Shown here: positions 49,252-59,642 of the stretch, piece after piece | Numbering within the stretch: the stretch's first letter is position 1 | Layout: every line of letters begins with the position of its first letter | Source: Rhynchopus euleeides | Lineage: Eukaryota; Euglenozoa; Diplonemea; Diplonemida; Diplonemidae | Assembly (NCBI GenBank): GCA_963210315.1 | Contig: OY723279.1 | Location: forward strand, 124,001-188,000 | DNA: 64,000 nucleotides | Direction of reading: 5' to 3' | The notes under the pieces: generated by a model | What the model was told of the DNA's origin: nothing | Database searches by the model: none | The model's input: the letters and a program-made list of their open reading frames with translations, nothing else | Translations under genes and position numbers: made by a program

Positions 49252-51660
49252 TCAAGTTTTAAGGCGGTGTCGCCCTGCACGGGCAGTAGCACCTCCCCTT
49301 CAGTATCGCACTCCCGAAGGATTGGTGTGTGTGTGTGTGTGTGGTTATAAAGTTTTAAGGCGGTGTCGCCCTGCACGGGCAGTAGCACCTCCCCTTCAGT
49401 ATCGCACTCCCGAAGGATTCCCCAACACGACGTGACACCGGTTTCGACGCGTACTCTTCGTACCCCTCCCCCCGGCCGCGTCTCTTCAGCGAAGAACCGG
49501 GGATAATCGGACCAGGGCTAGCTAAACCCTGGTGGTGTCACGGGTGGGGTTGGAGAGGGAGAAAAGGAAGAAATGAAGTTGCGAAAAAGTCAAACACTGA
49601 CACGTGAAATCAATAAAAAAGCGGTATATATCGCCCCCTTGCTGCGACAAAGACACTAAATAGTCAGGCCGCTTCAAGAGTCTTGAGGGCTTGAAGGAAG
49701 AAACAGGTTGCTGATGAGTCTCAGGAGCAGGCACCTTTTGTCCGCCCACATGACCTTCGCCCGAAGGCGAACCTCGTCCAGCTTGGCTCGATCGCCACAG
49801 AGAAGGGGATCATTCTCCGCTGTGGTGAACATCTTAAAAACCGAGGGTGCAGAGGTGGGGCAGCCCACTGGTGCGACAGCAGGCCGCTCCCGGATAGCTA
49901 TAACTAGTGCATAGGAAGCATACGACGGCACACGCAACAGATGCCGAAGGCACAACGGCGGGTCACTTTTAACCACCAGAGGAGTGGCACTCCCGAGGGG
50001 TGGGGAAGGGGGGGTAGTCACAACACTTTCGAAGGAAGTAAAGGGGCAAATGGGATGTTTTGTGCAAGGTAGAAAGGAAGTCACAACATGAGGCAGGGGG
50101 GATTGCTCATCAGGCCTGGGGGAATAGAGGGTTTGTGTGTGGTTATAAAGTTTTAAGGCGGTGTCGCCCTGCACGGGCAGTAGCACCTCCCCTTCAGTAT
50201 CGCACTCCCGAAGGATTCCCCAACACGACGTGACACCGGTTTCGACGCGTACTCTTCGTACCCCTCCCCCCGGCCGCGTCTCTTCAGCGAAGAACCGGGG
50301 ATAATCGGACCAGGGCTAGCTAAACCCTGGTGGTGTCACGGGTGGGGTTGGAGAGGGAGAAAAGGAAGAAATGAAGTTGCGAAAAAGTCAAACACTGACA
50401 CGTGAAATCAATAAAAAGGGTGGTATATATCGCCCCCTTGCTGCGACGAAGACACTAAATAGTCAGGCCGCTTCAAGAGTCTTGAGGGCTTGTGTGTGTG
50501 TGTGTGTGTGGTTACAAAGTTTTAAGGCGGTGTCGCCCTGCACGGGCAGTAGCACCTCCCCTTCAGTATCGCACTCCCGAAGGATTCCCCAACACGACGT
50601 GACACCGGTTTCGACGCGTACTCTTCGTACCCCTCCCCCCGGCCGCGTCTCTTCAGCGAAGAACCGGGGATAATCGGACCAGGGCTAGCTAAACCCTGGT
50701 GGTGTCACGGGTGGGGTTGGAGAGGGAGAAAAGGAAGAAATGAAGTTGCGAAAAAGTCAAACACTGACACGTGAAATCAATAAAAAAGCGGTATATATCG
50801 CCCCCTTGCTGCGACAAAGACACTAAATAGTCAGGCCGCTCCAAGAGTCTTGAGGGCTTGAAGGGAGAAACAGGTTGCTGATGAGTCTCAGGAGCAGGCA
50901 CCTTTTGTCCGCCCACATGACCTTCGCCCGAAGGCGAACCTCGTCCAGCTTGGCTCGATCGCCACAGAGAAGGGGATCATTCTCCGCTGTGGTGAACATC
51001 TTAAAAACCGAGGGTGCAGAGGTGGGGCAGCCCACTGGTGCGACAGCAGACCGCCCCCGGATAGCTATAACTAGTGCATAGGAAGCATACGACGGCACAC
51101 GCAACAGATGCCGAAGGCACAACGGCGGGTCACTTTTAACCACCAGAGGAGTGGCACTCCCGAGGGGTGGGGAAGGGGGGGTAGTCACAACACTTTCGAA
51201 GGAAGTAAAGGGGCAAATGGGATGTTTTGTGCAAGGTAGAAAGGAAGTCACAACATGAGGCAGGGGGGATTGCTCATCAGGCCTGGGGGAATAGAGGGTT
51301 TGTGTGTGGTTATAAAGTTTTAAGGCGGTGTCGCCCTGCACGGGCAGTAGCACCTCCCCTTCAGTATCGCACTCCCGAAGGATTCCCCAACACGACGTGA
51401 CACCGGTTTCGACGCGTACTCTTCGTACCCCTCCCCCCGGCCGCGTCTCTTCAGCGAAGAACCGGGGATAATCGGACCAGGGCTAGCTAAACCCTGGTGG
51501 TGTCACGGGTGGGGTTGGAGAGGGAGAAAAGGAAGAAATGAAGTTGCGAAAAAGTCAAACACTGACACGTGAAATCAATAAAAAAGCGGTATATATCGCC
51601 CCCTTGCTGCGACAAAGACACTAAATAGTCAGGCCGCTCCAAGAGTCTTGAGGGCTTGTG
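49252..51660 (-). repeat. Tandem 5' monomers upstream of the LINE
   Basis: Long (about 800 bp) and short (about 367 bp) units alternate: 49348-50146, 50147-50513, 50514-51310, 51311-51660. A partial unit begins at 49252. Short units lack an internal 450-bp block (for example 49695-50145). Every unit contains, on the minus strand, a TATATA motif, a CACGTG box and inverted repeats (ccagggctagctaaaccctgg). Copies differ by only a few bases. They may act as stacked promoters, as in monomer-type LINE-1 elements. Frames of 170-176 codons in the long units are repeat artefacts. Confidence 0.7.
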
Positions 51661-51661
51661 T

Positions 51662-51692
<31 letters not shown>

Positions 51693-51879
51693 GAAGGTGC
51701 TGTTTACTCTGAAGTGCAAGTCACGTGTGAGCCTGCTGCCATCCCTGAATAAAAAGGAGGCGGTGGCGTAAAAGACGCAACACACGCAGGAGACGTCGGA
51801 GGTTCGTCGGAGAGAAATGAAGGGCACGGCGTTGACACCCAGAGCCAGAAGCCCCCCCCCCCCCCACCACCCACGTGAG

Positions 51880-53240
51880 GCGCGTGTGCCGGCATCGGCC
51901 CTCCTCAAGGCAGTGGGACTGTGCTTGACGCGATGCACAGTGAAACAGACCCCATTCAAATCCCACTTGATGAGTGGATGGTTCGGCGCGACCTGCACTG
52001 AACAGACTTACCTTACACTGCAGCCTTTATGTTGAGTGCATGTCGTGAACAGATTTGACTCTGATAAAACGACCTCCACTGGCCGCGAGCTCGCATATGC
52101 AGGAAAGTCTCGGCAGGGGGTGATGTGTGGTAGTTTTCTTTAGCGTTGATCACAAGGGCCTTGTCAACGGCAGCAACTGCAAGTGGATCCTGTGCTGGAA
52201 ACAGAGCACGCTGCATCGTGGAAAGAAAGAACATTCGGATACCCATCCCGTGACATGTCACAGGACGGAGGGGTTGAACGGCAGTAAAGGAAAGAGCAAG
52301 CAAGAGTAGCGACTTTACACCCTCAGGAGAAGGAGCTGTCCAGCAGAAGGAAAACCATCGCTGATATGGAACGCACATGGCACACATCAAGAGCACACAG
52401 ATGGAGCGCCCGTCACACATCGAAGTGTGCTGCTAAAAGGTTCGCTGTCAGGTATCTCTCACTTCGGTTTGGTCATGCCTTGGCGCCTCCACACACCCCC
52501 TCGCCTGTGTGAAGGCGAGTGGGTGTGGAGCACAGTGAGTGAGTGAGTCATGGCAGCAAGCAACACTTCCCCCCCCCCCCCCCCACAACGAGTGTGTCTA
52601 AATACACACATAATAAGAAGCTGGAAAAAGACGGACAAACAAACCTCTGTGAATGGGGGCAAACGGAGATTGGGGTTTGTCCTCCAGAAGCGCTGCCAAG
52701 CCATCTTTCTTCAGCACACTCGTGGAAAGCGACCCACCACAGCTGCAACCAAACGTGCTCTATGCAGCCCCACCGTACAGGAAACAGGTTTCGGGGTGGG
52801 GGTTGCTGTAGACGGCAGCGCAAGAAACAAAAATGAAAATCCAACAGGCTTTGTTGTAGCTGTGGAGTCAAAGGGGCGGTGTCACTGTGGCAAAAGTTCT
52901 TGCGATTGTGCAGATCAACAGTTGGAGCTGAACAGAACAGCCGAGCTAAAGGGAGACCCGAGACTGAGAAAGAACTTACGGCAAGGAATACACTGCACCC
53001 CACAGGCCGCAGTACGGACAGACGACACGGCATGGCCCGCGCACTGATACATGGTGTGTATGGTGTGCACGGCACACCTGGTTGGGCCCAACTTACGCCC
53101 TGGGTCGAGCCACCCAGCCTGCCACAGCCAGGCCTTGAAGAGCAAAGAGCCTTGGCAGAGGAGCCAGCCCGGTGTGCTCGACAACGCTTGCCGTCACCCC
53201 GTGCCTAACCAGAGAGCAGCGTCGGGCCTAACCTTGTGTG
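51880..53240. repeat. Segmental duplication, right copy of 3' flanking DNA
   Basis: Partner of 11260-12240, in the same orientation and the same position relative to the neighbouring membrane-protein gene. It is longer because it contains R1 copy C and a CACA/C-rich insertion around 52450-52910 that the left copy lacks. The last 300 bases are nearly identical between copies. Confidence 0.8.
52715..52860 (-). repeat. Dispersed repeat R1, copy C (inverted)
   Basis: The reverse complement reads agagcacgtttggttgcagc then cgctttccacgagtgtgctg, matching copies A and B. It has no hAT insertion at the CACGAGTG site, so it is a second empty site. It diverges from the others toward its 5' part, where cccaccccgaaacctg replaces the CACTA-target segment. 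Confidence 0.65.
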
Positions 53241-53964
53241 GAAGCTGGCACCAGATTGCACGGGCCAGTCATGCTCGCATGTGTTGATGGGGGTTGGGCC
53301 AGGGCAGAACTAGTAAGACTATAAACAACACACAGCAGCATCAGTCGCAGAGGAAAGTGGGGTAGGGTGGTGGTGAGAGACATCGTCACGGGACGGCACA
53401 GAAGGATGACGGGAGGGGAAAGGGAGCTAGTCGGCAAGGATTCAAGGAAAGTTCAGGCGGTTTCTCAAAGAAACGCCACCTGCTTTGACCTGAGTTTGCC
53501 GCAAACGGGGTTTCGTGGAGTGGGGGCGTTGGTTCGGCGGGGGTGTCAGCAGAACTTCGCCGGAGTGGAGCCGGAGTTGGGGCGGTGGTTTTTTGGCCAC
53601 ATCATGAGGTGAGGAAAGAAGCAATGGTGAAACGCAGCAAAAAACGAACAAATAAAAATGAATCCGCTCGGCGTGAAAATCACCCAGAGTCCGTACGCCG
53701 AACTGACAAGCAAGATAGAGGGTGCCTTCGCCGCAGCGCCGCACTTCAGGCGCATTTCCTCCTATTCATCGGAGAGAATCACCTGGAACTTGCCGACAGC
53801 GAAGGCCTCACTCCAGAGAGGGAAAGGTGCAGAGAGGCAGAGCTGCACCACCTTGGGCAGGGAAGGCACAATTCACACAAAGACTTGGAGGAGCACATCG
53901 ACCAGGCTTGGGGTGGTGCGTGAGGGGGTGCCCTGCGGTGTGGGGGACGCGAGGCTCTCGCCCA

Positions 53965-56900
53965 TCACATGACAAGGTCGGGCCGCAGCTTCTGCAGGGA
54001 CATGGACGGCGTGCGGTTGAAGCTGTGCCGCAGGTCCGTCAGCCCCACCCAAGAGCGGGCCCGCGGCTCCGCCCTCCCAAGTGCCGCCTCGCGTGTGCCC
54101 TGCATGGCATGGCCCTGGTGTGGTGATCCCATGCCGTCACCCGTCCTGCCTACGACAGGCTTGGTGGCCCACAGCCTGTGACCCACGCCTGCTGTGCCTG
54201 CCGGCACTGCCGACAGCGTGGCAGATCGCTTCCGCGCCAGCTGGGGTGTGTGTGACGTGGTAGGCGTGACAGGCATGGGGCAGCAGAAGCTCCTGTCGCT
54301 GAAGGGCGACACCAGGTCGTCATCGCTCATGAGGTGCTCCGGAAGGACAGACGCCCTGCTGGACCAACCTGGCGTCCGCGGCATGCACGGCGTGCGACTT
54401 GCGGAGGCCCTGCCAGGCGGTGTGTCCTGCCAGAGGTGGTCACTGTGCAGCGCGATGCCGACAGATGTGTACGCAGACCCGTCTGAGACGTAGCCGCTTG
54501 TCAGATGGGGGCAGGGCTCCCCAGACAGCTCATACACAGGGGTCACCGGCGTGAGGCGTACGTCCTGCTCGCGTGCCTCCCACTCTGCTGCCTGCATCCG
54601 GTCCGGTGCGTGTGTGTACAGCTGCACAACGATGGTGGTGGCATCGAGGACAGCCTTCACCAGCATGAACACGACACCCACTGTCAGCAGCATGCTCGAG
54701 AAGCCGAAGAACACTGCGTTGGTATCCTCCATGTAGTACCCAACAGCGCTGAGGAGTAGGGAGGCACTCTGCAGCGTCAACACAGCCCCGTCGATGATGT
54801 TGTCGCGTGTGCGGACATGCGGGTGGAGCGAGACCTCGAGGCACATCATGGTGAGGATGACGAGGAAGCCTGCCAGGCGGGCATGGCCACACCCGACGAG
54901 GTTCTCTGTGGACACCGCCTGCGTCGCAGCCAGGGCAAAGCCTGCCGCGTATTCGAACACAGAGTACCACACGACGGCAGGGCGGAAGGGGCGGATGGCT
55001 GATGTGTAGCGCTGCACCCAGTGGCAGCCGCGCGTCACGGACACCCACTCGCCAGGCCCTGCCAGGTGGCGCATCAGGGTGCCGCGCTCCACGTCGTCGC
55101 GGTACAGCGCCTTGTGCGGCACGGCGTGGCGCACGCGTGCAAACAGCAGCACAGGCACCACGAGGCACACAGCGACGGTGGCTATCCCAAGGAGGACCAA
55201 CACGGCTGGCTCGTCGCCCGACCCGCGCAGCAGCAGCAGCCCTGCGTAGGCTGTGCCCTGGTAGAGGGCAGAGAAGGCAGCCAGCGGCACCGAGGGGAAG
55301 CGCAGCACGGCACGCAGGTCGTCCCCCAGCCGCTGCAGCAGCGTGCAGCCCGCCCCGCACCGCCGCACCGTGTGCACCACCGCAAACGACACCGCGTACA
55401 GCAGGAAGCTGATGGCGATGTTCCCGACAACAGCACCTGCGGCGTGGCTGCCCAGCAGCCGGATCTGCGTGGGGTGCAGCGGCAGCGGCAGGTCCACCTG
55501 CCCCGACAGGACGCACCCCCGCCCCAGCAGCGCCGCGCGTGTCACGCCGCTTGCGCTGGCCCCGGACAGAACGCTCGCCAGGACTGTGGCGCTCCCAATG
55601 TCTTCGACGTCCGACTCCCCCACCTGAACAGCCTGCGAGCGGTTCCCCTGCAGCTCTGCTGCCACAGCCGGTGCCGCCGTGACGGCAGGTGCAGGCGTCT
55701 CCGCAAGGGGTGCAGCTGTGGGTGTTGGTGTTGCCGCCACAGGTGTTGCCGGCGGCAGTGTCTGCGGGACAGATGTCTGCGGAACAACCGTCGGCGGTGC
55801 CGGTGTGGACGGCAGGGGTGTGGGTGGTGCAGGTGTTGTGGGGAGCGCCGTGTCGGGTGCAGGTGTGCTCGGAGCAGGCGTGGGTGGTGCAGGTGTGGCA
55901 GGGGCGGCTGTTGGCGGAGACGAGGTCTCGGGTGCAGGTGTCGCAGGTGACGGTGTCGGTGGCGAGGGTGTTGCCGGGGCAACGGTTGGTGGTGCGGGTG
56001 TCGCAGGGGACAGGGTTGCAGGTGCAGGTGTAGGTGGCACAGGTGTCGGTGGTGCAGGTGTGGGAGGGGACGGGGTTGGCGGCACAGGCGTCAGAGGTGC
56101 AGGTGTAGGCGGCACAGGTGTAGGCGGTGCTGACGTTGGTGGTGCAGGTGTGGGAGGGGACGGGGTAGGTGGCGAGGGTGTCGAAGGTGCAGGTGTTGGA
56201 GGGGAAGGTGTCAGCGGTGCGGGAGTCGCAGGGGACGGAGTGGGTGGTGCAGGTGTGGCAGGGGCGGCTGTTGGCGGAGACGAGGTCTCGGGTGCAGGTG
56301 TCGCAGGTGACGGTGTCGGTGGCGAGGGTGTTGCCGGGGCAACGGTTGGTGGTGCGGGTGTTGCAGGGGACAGGGTTGCAGGTGCAGGTGTAGGTGGCAC
56401 AGGTGTCGGTGGTGCTGATGTTGGTGGTGCAGGCGTGGGAGGGGACGGGGTTGGCGGCACAGGCGTCAGAGGTGCAGGTGTTGGAGGGGACACAGTCGGT
56501 GGCGCGGGCGTGACCAACGGCCCCTCGAAGTAAGCGTACTGAATGAACCACAAGCAGTCGAGGGTGTCGCAGTCGCCACGGAACCAGCCGGTGACATATG
56601 CGTTCTCAGGGGGCTGGCACCACCGCGTCGCATCGTTGGCCATGCAGTCCCGTACGTCCAGCACTGGACGCCGCTCCCCGATTGTGGGCAGCAGCTTCAG
56701 GTTAAATGACGGCGGTCCCACGTTATTGATCTCTGTGAGGCAGCACTGCCAAACAGCCAGGCACGACAGCCCATCACACACGCCATCACTGGCCATCCCA
56801 CGCAGCACGGTATCCTCGGCCAGGCACCGCATCCACTTCCACGAGTCGAACGGGAAGTCGCCGAGATTAGCGGCGGGTCCTGCCCTCTGGTACCACTTGC

Positions 56901-57534
56901 ATGCATTTGCTGCATTCGTGTTAACATTTGCTTTCGGATACATGGGACGCGTGCACCGCCCGTGCTGCAGCCCTGACAGCCCGTCCATCCCCACTGTGCG
57001 GCGGAACCCCTGCAGCTGTGCGTCTGTCTCGCAGTTGCATCGGTCCGAACTGCCGACTGTGCTGCATGTGTTGGTCCAGTCTTTGTCCCATGAGTCGTGG
57101 TCCTTCCCGACGATAGCGGGCATGGTGCCCAACGGTACGATGGTGTAGGCAGAGAAGCGTGTGGGGCTGCCACAGAACTGTGCCGCGTTCGGGGCAGCAC
57201 ACGCAGCACACTCGCTGCTCACCGCAGTGACGGCACGCGGCCCTTCGAGCGTGAACCCGCACCAGCACGCCGTGTCCAGCACACCCATGACGGGGTACGG
57301 CCCCCCGTTGATGTCTGTCCTGCTGCAGTAGGTCTCGCAGTCTGCCGGCGTCATCGGCGCCGCCACCCCCACCGTCCACTGGTGCACCATCAGGTTCTTG
57401 CTGGCGCTGTACTCGAGGCAGCCTTCGTGCGTCAGTGCCCCCGCCTGCACCCACACCGCCGCCACCGCCAGCACGCGCAGCACCTGGCAGGCTCGCATCC
57501 ACCCCACCCCGTGTGTCTTGTGTGTGGCTAGCAT
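53965..57534 (-). CDS. WSC-domain, Pro/Thr-stalk, multi-pass membrane protein (paralog 3)
   Basis: Encodes 1189 aa from the ATG at 57534; the ATG at 57498 starts the minimal signal peptide. The frame is open further upstream, but conservation with paralog 2 stops at the CAG acceptor-like site. The domain order is as in paralog 2: signal peptide, WSC-like domain, second Cys-rich module (CNCETD, CDGLSC, CDTLDC), PPTPA stalk (DNA 55690-56520), about seven membrane segments and a tail ending SLQKLRPDLVM. Membrane-core DNA (about 54774-55980) is almost identical to paralog 2 (14276-15480). The tail, an extracellular loop (YYMEDTNAVFF against [11 protein letters not shown]), the mid Cys module and the stalk repeat order differ. 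Role as for the paralogs: surface sensor or adhesin, unproven. Confidence 0.87.
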   Translation of the reverse strand: MLATHKTHGVGWMRACQVLRVLAVAAVWVQAGALTHEGCLEYSASKNLMVHQWTVGVAAPMTPADCETYCSRTDINGGPYPVMGVLDTACWCGFTLEGPRAVTAVSSECAACAAPNAAQFCGSPTRFSAYTIVPLGTMPAIVGKDHDSWDKDWTNTCSTVGSSDRCNCETDAQLQGFRRTVGMDGLSGLQHGRCTRPMYPKANVNTNAANACKWYQRAGPAANLGDFPFDSWKWMRCLAEDTVLRGMASDGVCDGLSCLAVWQCCLTEINNVGPPSFNLKLLPTIGERRPVLDVRDCMANDATRWCQPPENAYVTGWFRGDCDTLDCLWFIQYAYFEGPLVTPAPPTVSPPTPAPLTPVPPTPSPPTPAPPTSAPPTPVPPTPAPATLSPATPAPPTVAPATPSPPTPSPATPAPETSSPPTAAPATPAPPTPSPATPAPLTPSPPTPAPSTPSPPTPSPPTPAPPTSAPPTPVPPTPAPLTPVPPTPSPPTPAPPTPVPPTPAPATLSPATPAPPTVAPATPSPPTPSPATPAPETSSPPTAAPATPAPPTPAPSTPAPDTALPTTPAPPTPLPSTPAPPTVVPQTSVPQTLPPATPVAATPTPTAAPLAETPAPAVTAAPAVAAELQGNRSQAVQVGESDVEDIGSATVLASVLSGASASGVTRAALLGRGCVLSGQVDLPLPLHPTQIRLLGSHAAGAVVGNIAISFLLYAVSFAVVHTVRRCGAGCTLLQRLGDDLRAVLRFPSVPLAAFSALYQGTAYAGLLLLRGSGDEPAVLVLLGIATVAVCLVVPVLLFARVRHAVPHKALYRDDVERGTLMRHLAGPGEWVSVTRGCHWVQRYTSAIRPFRPAVVWYSVFEYAAGFALAATQAVSTENLVGCGHARLAGFLVILTMMCLEVSLHPHVRTRDNIIDGAVLTLQSASLLLSAVGYYMEDTNAVFFGFSSMLLTVGVVFMLVKAVLDATTIVVQLYTHAPDRMQAAEWEAREQDVRLTPVTPVYELSGEPCPHLTSGYVSDGSAYTSVGIALHSDHLWQDTPPGRASASRTPCMPRTPGWSSRASVLPEHLMSDDDLVSPFSDRSFCCPMPVTPTTSHTPQLARKRSATLSAVPAGTAGVGHRLWATKPVVGRTGDGMGSPHQGHAMQGTREAALGRAEPRARSWVGLTDLRHSFNRTPSMSLQKLRPDLVM

Positions 57535-57548
57535 CCCACACTGTGTGC

Positions 57549-57580
57549 CTGGATGCGGGTGGTGTGGGGCACATGCAGGG
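57549..57580 (-). promoter_or_regulatory. Putative acceptor site before paralog 3
   Basis: On the minus strand, TGCCCCACACCACCCGCATCCAG precedes the ATG by 14 bases. The tract matches the one before paralog 2. Sequence similarity between the paralogs fades beyond it, which is consistent with a transcript 5' boundary here. Confidence 0.4.
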
Positions 57581-58809
57581 ACACAGGCACACACGCGGGC
57601 ACAGGCAAGACCAGACAAGGGGCATCCGGAGGGGGCTGTGTTGCCTGCGCTGGTTGTCACCACCACCTGCACCTTGTCCTGTTCTTTCTCAGTTCTTTGA
57701 CAACCTGTCGCAATGACTAGGCCGAACAACATCGCACGAACACCACGTGGACCACCCTTGACACCATCTCGTGTCGAACCGCCCCACTGCACCCCTTCTG
57801 GTTCCACCACAAGCGTGTGCCTTTCTGGCATGATTGCTGCTGCATGTATAAACGAACGCCACTCCAACCCCCCCCCCCCCGCCCTCACAGCAACACTGGC
57901 AGCAGTGGCATGCCTTGATGCATTCACGCCTTTGCCCGAGCTTTGTATGCTAGCGTCGTTGGGCCTCACCGAGCGAACTCTGATGCGGCCTCACTGCACA
58001 CAGAGACACGTTAACCTTTTTAGCTTAGTGTAGGACGCACCGAGTGAGCTCTAGTGCTGCCTCCACACACACACTTTCTGCACCCCTGCCTGTGTCTATG
58101 GGGGGAGGGGGGTCTTCGCTACGGTGCTGAAAACGGCGATTTTTTTTGGCGGCGGTTCCTCCTATGCATAGGTGAGGAAACCGCCGGAACTTTTGCCGAA
58201 GTGAGCCCGGCCATCCCCAGCATGTGGCGCTGCCAGAAGCGCATAATGTGTGTGTTTGCTTCAAGCAATCTCCTGTGGCCTCAACAGGTCCAGTCCCCAA
58301 AAGGCACCGGGCGGCAAATCACGGAGTGTGGTGGTGGGGTGGGGTGGGGCCGGGTGGGTGAGCTATGAAAGGTGTGGACAGGAACCCAATATCTGCCAGT
58401 CCCCCCCCTGCCCCCCCCCCCTCGCTTCCTTCGTGTTCTGTGTCTTCGTCTTTGGTTTGTTTTGTAGAGAATATCCGGTCGTGCCCCCCGCCCCCCCCCC
58501 CCCCCAGACCACCCACAAGCTTCGCGTTTCCGTCGCTCGCAACTGGCGGAGAACACTTGTCCCCTCCCCACCCTACTGGCGGGTCATATAAACACTGCCC
58601 GTCCCTCCCACCCTTCCTGCACAGACGATCCCACGGTGATGTGTCATGTGGAAGCACGTGGGGCTTCAGGCATTCGCACAACACACAACCAGCATGGCGT
58701 CCTGCAAAGAGGAGCGCAGTTTGTGTGACTGGCATAGCAGGGCTCGCGTTGCTCGGGATATGAGGTCCTGAGGCGAGGGGGGATGCGAAATGCGATGCGA
58801 GTGTGTTAA
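57581..58809. other. Intergenic, no gene supported
   Basis: Holds C- and G-runs (57870-57880, 58485-58505), a lone MITE-type terminus (gggggtcttcgctacgg near 58108) without a partner, and the second copy of the 220-bp dispersed repeat (58548-58762). Confidence 0.5.
58548..58762 (+). repeat. 220-bp dispersed repeat, copy 2
   Basis: Near-identical to 25733-25950, including GTCATATAAACACTGCCCGT. Differences are a few substitutions. Similarity begins near aactggcggag and ends after the ggatatgagg motif. Confidence 0.7.
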
Positions 58810-59642
58810 CCCTTTAGGGACCACGGGGGGGTTAATTAATTTTCGAGATTTCGGGTTTCACACCGCGATCGTGAGTAAGTTGGACGGATTTTTGTGTTTT
58901 TCAAGATTTCTTTTGATGGTGAAATCGGTTGTCGCAATTATATTCAAGACAACCAAACAAAGTTCCCGGAAAAATATTTTTTCCATTTCCCCGGCAGTGA
59001 CAAAGTGCACACCGTGAAAACACCCTGAAATCCTGAAAGAATCGCGTGTGGCCTTGGCAACCCAAATATACTGTGTATCCGGAACCCATTCAGGGCCCAC
59101 TGTTGCTTTCTCGATCACAGTGGTCAAAACTCTACTCTCGGTGGCCAAACAATCGCCAAATGGTGGAGTTCAAAGCATGTTACTGCTGATCGCAAAAACC
59201 AAAGATTTTCGAGGGCTTTTCAGGGTACGTATATGCAGGCTATATAGGGGCCTATATAGGTGGGTGGTCGGTGTGGGTGGGGGGGGCCAACTTGACCTCT
59301 GCCGTCCAGTGGGACGGAACAACGTCTTTTTTCAAAAAATTTGTTGTCGTGAAATGCGCTGTTCGTGCCATGTTCGAGACTGCCAGAGTTGTTGAACAAA
59401 AATATTGCCCTCCCTTGACAAACGGGACAGCCAAGTCCCTGGTTAATTAGCATTCCTGGTCATGGGGTCTAGGTGTCGTCACCCCCACCGGGCCACTTTC
59501 AGCCTCACGAATCCGTGCGAAACGGCGAATTTCGGACAGATTCAGCCCAGAACAATTCCAGGAAAAAAAATCAATCAAAAAGTTCAAGTTCGCAACAACA
59601 ATGCATTTTCCACGCATATATGCGTGGTTGGTCCCTAAAGGG
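58810..59642. mobile_element. Non-autonomous piggyBac-like element
   Basis: The left end is TTAA followed by CCCTTTAGGGACCA. The inverted right end TGGTCCCTAAAGGG is followed by TTAC, one base from TTAA. TTAA targets and CCCTTT termini are typical of piggyBac. The 833-bp interior is A/T-rich relative to its surroundings, has no transposase and contains the palindromes ccacgcatatatgcgtgg and ctatataggggcctatatag. Confidence 0.6.

Larger units (their letters stand above)
40900..51660 (-). mobile_element. Non-LTR retrotransposon (LINE) with two OTU domains
   Basis: The minus-strand layout is tandem 5' monomers (51660-49252), ORF1 (49046-46683), ORF2 (46686-41029) and a short 3' tail with GTGG-type simple repeats ending near 40900. 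ORF2 carries an OTU domain, an APE-type endonuclease, reverse transcriptase, a Cys/His zinc motif and RNase H. This places the element broadly with RNase H-bearing clades such as I, Tad or Ingi. No stop or frameshift breaks either ORF, so it could be recent. Outer boundaries and a target duplication were not resolved. Confidence 0.85.
51661..53964. other. Intergenic: microsatellites and duplicated flank
   Basis: Begins with GT and G runs (51657-51693). It then holds the right copy of the segmental duplication (about 51880-53240), the R1 repeat copy C (about 52715-52860, inverted) and C-runs at 51849-51864 and 52569-52585. No coding sequence is supported. Confidence 0.5.

Noticed and set aside
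49674..51353. Two similar 170-176-codon minus-strand ORFs
   Set aside because: They lie in the tandem LINE 5' monomers, lack a domain and begin at non-ATG codons within the repeat.
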